Assembly (NCBI GenBank): GCA_947178685.1
Contig: CAMWZE010000114.1
Location: forward strand, 1-5,859
Length of the DNA stretch: 5,859 bases
Direction of reading: 5' to 3'
Source: an uncultured Porphyromonadaceae bacterium
GTDB lineage: Bacteria; Bacteroidota; Bacteroidia; Bacteroidales; Muribaculaceae
Shown here: positions 1 to 5,608 of the stretch, one piece after another
How the letters are laid out: each line of letters opens with the position of its first letter
Numbering within the stretch: position 1 is the stretch's first letter
Made by a program: the position numbers and the translations under genes
Notes under the pieces: model-generated
What the model saw: only the letters and a program-made list of their open reading frames with translations
Told to the model about the DNA's origin: nothing
Database searches by the model: none

Positions 1-877
1 GAGAAAGACAATGAGGTTTTCACATCATTTCGACCGCACCGACACCGATTATGAGTTCCTGGCGTCGATCATAAGCGAGCGGAGTCCCGAAATCGACGAG
101 ATAGATATCTTCGCCATCGATATCACCGACCGCAAGAAGAAGGAGCAGATGCTCATTGAGGCAAGAGAGAAGGCTATGGAGAGCGACAAACTTAAGATGG
201 CTTTCCTTGCCAATATGAGCCATGAGATTCGCACTCCGCTCAATGCCATAGTGGGCTTCTCGACCATGCTCACCAAGACCTCCGATCCGGCCAAGCAGGC
301 CCGTTTCGTGGATATAATAAATCTGAACAATGAGTTGCTTCTGAAACTCATAAGCGATGTGCTCGACACGGCCAAGATAGAATCCAACACGCTCGACGTG
401 CATATGGAGCCTACGGATGTCAACAAGATTATGTTGGGGGCTGAGAGCACCGTGCGTCTGCGTCTGCCCAAAGGGGTGGCGCTGAATATGGTGATCGGAG
501 AGGCTGAGTGTGAGATAAACACCGACTCTGACCGACTTACGCAGATTCTGGTGAACCTCCTCACAAATGCCATGAAGTTTACGCGCCGTGGCTACGTGAC
601 GTTCGGATATGAGGTGCGCCGGCGTGACAATGAGATATACTTCTATGTGCGCGACACCGGAACCGGCATAGCGCCGGAAGATATCGGGAAGCTATTCACG
701 CGTTTTACCAAACTTAACAATTTCATACAGGGCACTGGACTCGGACTCTCCATCAGCAAGAGCATAGTAGAGAGGCTCGGCGGAAAGATCGGGGCTGAGT
801 CTGCCGGCTCGGGGAAGGGTTCCCTTTTCTGGTTTACCCTCCCTTATCCGGGAAAGAATAACAATTTAAATAAGTAG
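1..877 (+). CDS. Sensor histidine kinase, 5'-partial (PAS end, HisKA, HATPase; no receiver)
   Basis: Cytoplasmic kinase portion of a two-component sensor that autophosphorylates on histidine. The frame is open through the left edge, and the ATG at position 11 falls inside what looks like the end of a PAS fold, so it is probably internal. Numbering from that ATG: residues 1-45 end in IDITDRKKKEQ, the usual PAS-to-kinase junction, followed by a short charged coiled linker. The HisKA H-box SHEIRTP has the phospho-acceptor at H71. The HATPase domain shows an N-box around N182/N186 (NLLTNAMKF), G1 box DTGTGI at 215-220, F-box LFTRF at 228-232 and G2 box GTGLGL at 241-246. The protein stops soon after FWFTLP with no receiver, so its phosphoryl acceptor must be another protein. 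The next gene is an in-frame paralogue 3 bp downstream and does carry a receiver. Whether the missing N-terminus has membrane or further sensory domains cannot be seen. The kinase assignment is very secure. Confidence 0.95.
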   Translation, partial: RKTMRFSHHFDRTDTDYEFLASIISERSPEIDEIDIFAIDITDRKKKEQMLIEAREKAMESDKLKMAFLANMSHEIRTPLNAIVGFSTMLTKTSDPAKQARFVDIINLNNELLLKLISDVLDTAKIESNTLDVHMEPTDVNKIMLGAESTVRLRLPKGVALNMVIGEAECEINTDSDRLTQILVNLLTNAMKFTRRGYVTFGYEVRRRDNEIYFYVRDTGTGIAPEDIGKLFTRFTKLNNFIQGTGLGLSISKSIVERLGGKIGAESAGSGKGSLFWFTLPYPGKNNNLNK

Positions 878-880
878 CAT

Positions 881-1963
881 ATGTCAGTAAGTCTTGAAGA
901 ATTTTTGGCTAACATGAGCCATGAGATACGCACTCCTGTGAATGCCATCGCAGGTTTTGCTCGTTTGCTATGCACCACTGATGATCCTGAGAAGAAACGA
1001 AAATATAACGAACTTATCCAGACCAACAGCACTCTCCTGCTAAAGCTTGTTGACGATGTGCTCGATATTACAAAGATGAAGGAGGGGGAGATTAAGTTCA
1101 GAAATCAAGAGGTAGACCTGAATGAACTTATGCGCTCGGTGGAGAGCACTGTGCATTTCCGCCTGCAGCCGCGTACGGTGCTCAACTTTGTGCTTGGCTC
1201 GGCCGACTGCCGCATAGTGACCGACCGGGAACGCCTGAGCCAGGTGCTCCTTAACCTTCTTACCAATGCCTGTAAGTTTACCCCCGGCGGTAGCATCACT
1301 TTCGGCTATGAGTTGCGCGAGGGTGAGATCTATTTCTATGTGCGCGACACCGGTCTCGGAATCGCACCAGACAAGAAGGATCGCTTGTTTGACCGCTTCT
1401 ACCGTCAGGACGACCATACTCCCGGCAATGGTCTCGGCCTTGCCATCTGCAAGGAGATTGTAGACCATTTCGGTGGTGAGATTGGTGTGGAATCTGAGGG
1501 TATCGGCCGTGGTGCCACGTTCTGGTTTACTCTTCCGGCCACTCCCATATATGATGAGGTGGCGGATGCTGAGCCGGCTCATGTGGCCGTGGCTCCGGCT
1601 AAGCGAGCCGACAAGCCTACGCTTCTTGTGGCTGAGGATAATGAGAGCAACTATTTCCTGATATCCTCCATGCTTGAGGATGACTATAACCTGATCCATG
1701 CATGGAACGGACGGGAGGCTGTGGATATGTATGCCGAGCATAAGCCCGACCTTATATTGATGGATATAAATATGCCGCTTATGGATGGCTATGAGGCCAC
1801 GAAGAGAATACGTCAGCAGTCGGCCGATGTTCCGGTGATAGCAGTTACTGCGTATGCTTTTTCGTCTGACCGCACGCGCATCATGGAGAATGGCTTCAAC
1901 AGCTATATCTCGAAGCCGGTTAATCCGGATCGCCTTATGAGCGAGATCAAAAGACTACTATAA
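881..1963 (+). CDS. Sensorless hybrid histidine kinase (HisKA-HATPase-REC)
   Basis: A 360-residue soluble hybrid kinase expected to autophosphorylate and pass the phosphoryl group to its own receiver. The H-box SHEIRTP lies at the extreme N-terminus, with the phospho-acceptor at H14. The ATPase domain has N125/N129, G1 box DTGLGI at 157-162, F-box LFDRF at 169-173 and G2 box GNGLGL at 182-187. A linker rich in Ala, Pro and charged residues (about 220-245) leads to a CheY-like receiver with acidic residues E252/D253, phospho-acceptor D295 in LMDINMP, T323 and K345. It ends with the receiver, so no DNA-binding output is present. There is no signal peptide, membrane segment or sensor domain. The ATG lies 3 bp after the upstream TAG with no Shine-Dalgarno sequence (A/T-rich leader), which fits translational coupling. 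HisKA and HATPase are about half identical to the upstream kinase. A terminator follows. Which protein receives the signal after the receiver is unknown. Confidence 0.95.
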   Translation: MSVSLEEFLANMSHEIRTPVNAIAGFARLLCTTDDPEKKRKYNELIQTNSTLLLKLVDDVLDITKMKEGEIKFRNQEVDLNELMRSVESTVHFRLQPRTVLNFVLGSADCRIVTDRERLSQVLLNLLTNACKFTPGGSITFGYELREGEIYFYVRDTGLGIAPDKKDRLFDRFYRQDDHTPGNGLGLAICKEIVDHFGGEIGVESEGIGRGATFWFTLPATPIYDEVADAEPAHVAVAPAKRADKPTLLVAEDNESNYFLISSMLEDDYNLIHAWNGREAVDMYAEHKPDLILMDINMPLMDGYEATKRIRQQSADVPVIAVTAYAFSSDRTRIMENGFNSYISKPVNPDRLMSEIKRLL

Positions 1964-2030
1964 TCAATGCATTATGAATTAAATTATTGTGACAGAAGAA
2001 TAAAGTTCAAATTATTATTAGTAAGTAGAT

Positions 2031-2071
2031 GAGAGGGGGGTGGCTCGTGAGAGTCGCTCCTCTCGTTTTTT
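2031..2071 (+). terminator. Rho-independent terminator of the kinase genes
   Basis: GAGAGG at 2031-2036 pairs with CCTCTC at 2059-2064, extended by one G-T and one G-C pair. After a small asymmetric internal loop, an inner stem 2042-2046/2051-2055 closes a GTGA (GNRA-type) tetraloop. One G and then six T (2066-2071) follow, the standard + strand terminator layout, about 70 bp after the hybrid kinase stop. Folding was done by hand. Confidence 0.85.
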
Positions 2072-2082
2072 GAGTCGCTCCT
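2051..2082 (+). repeat. 11-bp direct repeat flanking the terminator T-run
   Basis: GAGTCGCTCCT occurs at 2051-2061, inside the 3' half of the terminator hairpin, and again at 2072-2082, directly after the T-run. With one mismatch the match extends to 14 bp (ending CTCTC versus CTTTC). The second copy could also pair with the G-rich 5' arm at 2031-2036 using one G-U pair. Confidence 0.75.
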
Positions 2083-2090
2083 TTCTTTAT

Positions 2091-2139
2091 CTTTAAAAGA
2101 ATAAGGGGAGCCAAAATTTTGAATTTTGACTCCCCCTTA
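2091..2139 (-). terminator. Terminator of the SusC-SusD-GH30 operon
   Basis: The arms 2102-2118 and 2122-2139 form a long hairpin with a three-base loop and one bulged base in the C-run. On the - strand every remaining position pairs, including one G-U. On the + strand that position is a C-A mismatch. Reading the - strand, the stem is followed by TTCTTTT, while no T-run follows on the + strand. Both points favour termination of leftward transcription from the hydrolase gene about 70 bp upstream. Confidence 0.8.
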
Positions 2140-2146
2140 GGATTTA

Positions 2147-2193
2147 TAACTTGTTATGAGATATGACAAGTTAAAACATACAACTTGTTATGA
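2147..2193. repeat. Short direct and inverted repeats around AACTTGT
   Basis: AACTTGTTATGA occurs at 2148-2159 and again at 2182-2193. An inverted copy lies between them: TAACTTGT at 2147-2154 pairs with ACAAGTTA at 2166-2173. The element is A/T-rich and falls in the 3' untranslated region of the hydrolase transcript, between its stop codon and the terminator hairpin. It could form a weak stem or be a protein-binding site. No function is evident. Confidence 0.6.
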
Positions 2194-2209
2194 TATATAA
2201 TCTGTGGTA

Positions 2210-3877
2210 TCAGAAATGATAGACGATGGTGGTGACTGAAGCGGGATCGATGAATACCTTGTCGTTGAGGTTGAAGCGGGATTGCTTCAGATTCTTGTCA
2301 GCTGTGGTGGTGTAGGTGAACACCGCCTGTGTGCCGGCCGGACGGGCCATGTCAACTGTCACGCCGTTGGTCTTGTCGTAGTTGGTGAGCACGATCACCA
2401 TCGTCTTGCTGTCGGGACTCACATAGGCTGAGCCGAAGAAGTCCTTGCTCTCGTCGAGAGAGAGCTCCACACGCTTGTAGCCGGGGCGTACGAAGAGACT
2501 GTAGTTGCCGAGCACCCAGAGATTGGGAGTGGCAGTCACGGTGCCACCCTGTGTGAAGTCGTCGCTGTATTCACCACCGACGGGTGTGGTCTTGATAAGC
2601 TCGAAACGGTTCTTCTGACCCCAACGCTCCACTGACATTGCTGTCCAATAGCTCCAGGAGCTTACGCCGGCAACTGTGATATCGTTGTGGATGATACGGC
2701 TCATATATTGGGCGATATCAAATTCGGAAGCACCTTCATAACCACCTGTCAGATCGGCAGGGGCCTTGTCGAGCATCGACCATTCAGTCTGATAGAGTTT
2801 AAGGCCACGGGCATCGGCAGCGGCCTTTACCTTGGCACGTACTTCGCGCATGGAGCTCCAGGTGTCCATGGTCCAGTAGCTGTGGGCACAAATGAGATTG
2901 CCGATATGGCTGAGATCGCCGACGTAAGCCTCGGAAGAGGGGTTGAAGAAGGCATTGATACAGTTCTCACGGTCGGAATTGCCCTCGTAGAGGCATACCC
3001 AGTGACCGGCCTCGCCGATCATGATGCCGGTGCTGAGGTTGCGTGAGGAGAGCGACTTGTCGAGCTCGCGGGCAAGTTGTGCCACCTCTTTATTCTGCCA
3101 TCCGGAGCCCTCCTGCGATGCCTCACCGTTTTCTCCGGGTCCCCAGTTATACTGAGGTTCATTCACGGGTGAGATGTGTGAGATATTATAGCCCTGCTCA
3201 GTGAAATGCTGAGCCACCTCCGCCATATATTCGGCATAAGAGGTGTAGGCATCGGCCTTGATGTTGCCGTAAGCTCCGTTGTCGGAATAGCCCATGCCGT
3301 TGGCAGTATACTCCACGAGAGGGGAGTTGCTGAAGAGCACGAAATTCTCGCAACCCATATTCTTCGCCTGCTCCATGAAGTAGCGTTGTCCGGCACATTT
3401 CTTCCAGTCCCACGAACCGCCGTAGAAGTAGCTCTCGGCACGGTTGTTAGGCTCGATGTTGCTGTCGTCACCCTGCTCTGCAGAACCGGCACCGAGGTTG
3501 ACGCGCCATACGGAGAGACCTATACCTACCGCCTCGTTGGTAACCGACGAGATATTTTGAGAGAATAGAAGCTGTGCAATCTCGTTGCGGTTTGATGTCC
3601 AGTACTGGCCGATCTGATTGGGTAGCCAGCAGTCGGAGGCGCCGAATCCCTCCATCTCCTGATAGGTCTTCGAGCTGTTGAGCGTCACCTTCTGAGTGGT
3701 GAGGGGGAAGTTGGCCTTAGGAGAGGTGACTTCGTCGTTTTCGCTATATTGCGGTTTATCGGGGTTCTCCGTTCCTACGGGATGTTTGGTGGAGACACCG
3801 TGAGGCTCGTCGCTGCAGGCGCCGAGGCCCAAGGCCACGGCTCCGCAGAGAGCTAACTTTATATATTTTGAATTCAT
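2210..3877 (-). CDS. GH30-like glycoside hydrolase lipoprotein
   Basis: A 555-residue retaining glycosidase of the GH30 type, probably on the cell surface and acting on a glycan taken up by the neighbouring SusC/SusD pair. The N-terminus MNSKYIKLAL is followed by a hydrophobic stretch and lipobox LGAC, with lipidated C21. The next residues, SDEP, resemble the acidic export signal of surface lipoproteins in Bacteroidota. A polar linker runs to about residue 60. The catalytic barrel opens with EGFGASDCW at 76-84. SPVNEP at 236-241 supplies the predicted acid/base E240, and YQTEW at 362-366 the predicted nucleophile E365. Residues from about 450 to the end look like the beta-sandwich that packs on GH30 barrels. 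The sequence resembles the second GH30 Pfam group, which includes endo-beta-1,6-galactanases, but substrate and subfamily are not determined. The ATG lies 31 bp after the SusD stop, behind an A/T-rich leader without a Shine-Dalgarno. It is the last gene before the terminator. Confidence 0.88.
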   Translation of the reverse strand: MNSKYIKLALCGAVALGLGACSDEPHGVSTKHPVGTENPDKPQYSENDEVTSPKANFPLTTQKVTLNSSKTYQEMEGFGASDCWLPNQIGQYWTSNRNEIAQLLFSQNISSVTNEAVGIGLSVWRVNLGAGSAEQGDDSNIEPNNRAESYFYGGSWDWKKCAGQRYFMEQAKNMGCENFVLFSNSPLVEYTANGMGYSDNGAYGNIKADAYTSYAEYMAEVAQHFTEQGYNISHISPVNEPQYNWGPGENGEASQEGSGWQNKEVAQLARELDKSLSSRNLSTGIMIGEAGHWVCLYEGNSDRENCINAFFNPSSEAYVGDLSHIGNLICAHSYWTMDTWSSMREVRAKVKAAADARGLKLYQTEWSMLDKAPADLTGGYEGASEFDIAQYMSRIIHNDITVAGVSSWSYWTAMSVERWGQKNRFELIKTTPVGGEYSDDFTQGGTVTATPNLWVLGNYSLFVRPGYKRVELSLDESKDFFGSAYVSPDSKTMVIVLTNYDKTNGVTVDMARPAGTQAVFTYTTTADKNLKQSRFNLNDKVFIDPASVTTIVYHF

Positions 3878-3908
3878 GATCGGTTTATTGTGGGTTTATG
3901 GTTTGAAA

Positions 3909-5585
3909 TTACCATCCGGGATTCTGCTTGATGGCACCGTTGGAGTGTTCCACCTCATAGTTAGGAATAGGGTAGAGGAGATCGCGGTCTTCGCGGAAGC
4001 GGATACCCTTGTCGCTGGGCTCAATCTGATTCCATTTCTCATACATGTCGGCATTCTCTCCGGTGTTGTATTTCACGAATGAGCCGTCGGGACCCATTAC
4101 GTTGCACATCATCTTCTTTCCGTTGGAGCAGTCCCAGCGGCGGAGGTCGTAGAGACGACACTGCTCGTGGGCCAGCTCAAGACGGCGTTCGGCGCGTATG
4201 GCGTCGCGCAGCTCGGTGCCGGTGGAGGTTACGTCGGGAAGATTCACACGGTTGCGCACCAGATTGAGTGCCCACTGAGCCTGAGAGTTGTCGCCGGTCT
4301 CCGCGCAAGCCTCGGCATACATCAGGAGCACGTCGGCATAGCGCAGCACACGGTGGTTCAATGGAATCTTGTCGATGTTGTAGATTTCGGGACGGTCTTC
4401 GAGCGGCACGAAATATTTGCGTATGATACGCGCTGATTTATGCTGAGCCGGATCGATGATATAGCCTCGGTAGTAGTCAAGGTTGGTCCATCCGAAAGTA
4501 CTCATATATTCCTTATACTTGGCATCGCCGATGCCGCACACATTCGAATTGTTCTGTACAAACTTGGAGAACTGGTTCTCACCGGCAATCTCGGTACACA
4601 TTGTCTTGATGATGGTCCATTTGAGACGCTCGGTGTCGCCGGCGGCGATGAATGCGTTCTCAAGGTCGGCTGTGGGCTGACCCCAGCTCCAGCCGTCGCC
4701 TACGCCGTTGCGGCATCCGGTCACTACAGTGAGTGAGCCGCCAAGGCTATAGGTGTCGCCACCGTAGGCTTGCTGCACTTCGAAGAGACTCTCCTCACTG
4801 TTGTTGTGGTTGATGCTCCATACATCGCCGAAGTTGGCGAGCAGACGGTATTCTCCGGAGTCGATTATCTCCTTGAGGGTGGCTTTTGCCTCTGCCCATT
4901 TGGCCTGATAGAGCTGGGCTTTACCGAGTATGCCGAGAGCGGCTCCCTTGGTGGCGCGCCCTAAGTCGGCTGCGGCGAGCTGAGTGCGCTCAGGCAGGTC
5001 GGGGATGGCGAGCTTAAGCTCATCTTCAATAAATTTGTAGCACTCCTCCTGAGATGAACGCTCCACACCGGCTCCGGTGTTGGCATATTCCGTCATGATG
5101 GGCACGCCGCCGAAGTTGCGCACAAGGTCGAAATAGAAGAAGGCGCGGAGGAAACGCACCTCGGCAAGGCGACGTTTCCTCAGGTTCTCATCCATATTGA
5201 CGTTCGGGATTCTTTCGAGACCGAGGTTGCAGGTGGTGATGCCCTGATAGCGTGCGCCCCAGAAATTCTGGAGAATGCCGTTGGTGTATCCGTTAGGCAT
5301 GAAGTGGGTTACGTCTTGATAGCCGTCATCTTGCGAGGTGTTGCCATCCCAGAGGTCATCGGTAGTCATGTCGGAGATGAGCCATGTGTTGTATATCTGC
5401 CACCATCCGCCACCCTTGGCAATCTGGTAATAGCATCCGCCCACATATGTCTCCACCTCTTCAGGAGTAGAGAAATATGTGTCGAGGTTCTCGCTGCCCC
5501 TCACGTCTTCCGTGAGGAAATCGTTGCAGGAGGTTGTCAGGGAGATTCCGGCCAACACTGCGAGAGAATATATCAATTTTTTCAT
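3909..5585 (-). CDS. SusD/RagB-family glycan-binding outer-membrane lipoprotein
   Basis: A 558-residue surface lipoprotein that caps the SusC transporter and binds oligosaccharides for import. It begins MKKLIYSLAV with lipobox LTTSC (lipidated C20), followed by NDFLTE, the typical SusD amino end. SusD landmarks are present: the TPR-region sequence VRFLRAFFYFDLVRNFGGVP near 143-162, the WSWGQPTADL segment near 299-308, RYADVLLMYAE near 415-425, ERRLELAHE near 466-474, and the C-terminal YPIPNYE...QNPGW. The aromatic stretch GWWQIYNTW (60-68) is a candidate ligand-contact region, by inference only. The ATG at 5585 is preferred because it gives a standard signal peptide. An in-frame TTG four codons earlier would add MHTI. 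The gene starts 23 bp after the SusC stop and ends 31 bp before the hydrolase, so the three are almost surely co-transcribed. Length is normal for the family. The mature part holds ten cysteines besides the lipidated one. The ligand is unknown. Confidence 0.96.
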   Translation of the reverse strand: MKKLIYSLAVLAGISLTTSCNDFLTEDVRGSENLDTYFSTPEEVETYVGGCYYQIAKGGGWWQIYNTWLISDMTTDDLWDGNTSQDDGYQDVTHFMPNGYTNGILQNFWGARYQGITTCNLGLERIPNVNMDENLRKRRLAEVRFLRAFFYFDLVRNFGGVPIMTEYANTGAGVERSSQEECYKFIEDELKLAIPDLPERTQLAAADLGRATKGAALGILGKAQLYQAKWAEAKATLKEIIDSGEYRLLANFGDVWSINHNNSEESLFEVQQAYGGDTYSLGGSLTVVTGCRNGVGDGWSWGQPTADLENAFIAAGDTERLKWTIIKTMCTEIAGENQFSKFVQNNSNVCGIGDAKYKEYMSTFGWTNLDYYRGYIIDPAQHKSARIIRKYFVPLEDRPEIYNIDKIPLNHRVLRYADVLLMYAEACAETGDNSQAQWALNLVRNRVNLPDVTSTGTELRDAIRAERRLELAHEQCRLYDLRRWDCSNGKKMMCNVMGPDGSFVKYNTGENADMYEKWNQIEPSDKGIRFREDRDLLYPIPNYEVEHSNGAIKQNPGW

Positions 5586-5608
5586 TATCGTATGCAAGAG
5601 ATTTAAGG

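Larger units (their letters stand above)
1964..2209. other. Intergenic region between convergent genes
   Basis: This 246-bp stretch separates the + strand kinases from the - strand transport and hydrolase operon. It contains no credible coding frame. The first 65 bp are A/T-rich with no clear motif. The rest is taken up by two oppositely oriented hairpin terminators and a short repeat cluster, described separately. Because the flanking genes converge, no promoter for them is expected here, and I saw none. Confidence 0.85.

Noticed and set aside
11..13. ATG at position 11 as the true start of the first kinase
   Set aside because: The frame is open upstream to the edge, and the residues that follow look like the last strands of a PAS domain. 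A start here would leave a broken fold.
1040..1741. 233-residue open frame on the - strand, antisense to the hybrid kinase
   Set aside because: It lies wholly opposite a gene with complete kinase motifs. Its translation shows no recognisable domain, and long antisense frames are common in coding sequence of this composition.
881..1963. Hybrid two-component system (HTCS) regulator of the glycan locus
   Set aside because: It has no periplasmic sensor repeats, no membrane segment and no AraC-type DNA-binding domain, so it does not fit that class.
1..1963. Pseudogene: a single kinase gene broken by the TAG at 875
   Set aside because: Both halves are complete, intact kinase modules and the second has its own ATG right after the stop. 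This looks like two working genes, although a former fusion cannot be excluded.
2687..3568. Open frames on the + strand (2687-3046 and 3206-3568) opposite the hydrolase
   Set aside because: They are mirrors of the hydrolase codons with low-complexity Gly/Val-rich translations and no supporting start context.
3859..3870. Bacteroidota-like -7 promoter element (TATATATTTTG) on the + strand
   Set aside because: It lies in the antisense of the hydrolase signal-peptide codons, does not match TAnnTTTG exactly, and no + strand gene follows it.
5586..5597. In-frame TTG start for the SusD-like gene
   Set aside because: The ATG at 5585 begins a standard MKK-type lipoprotein signal. The TTG would only add four residues and there is no ribosome-binding sequence to favour it.
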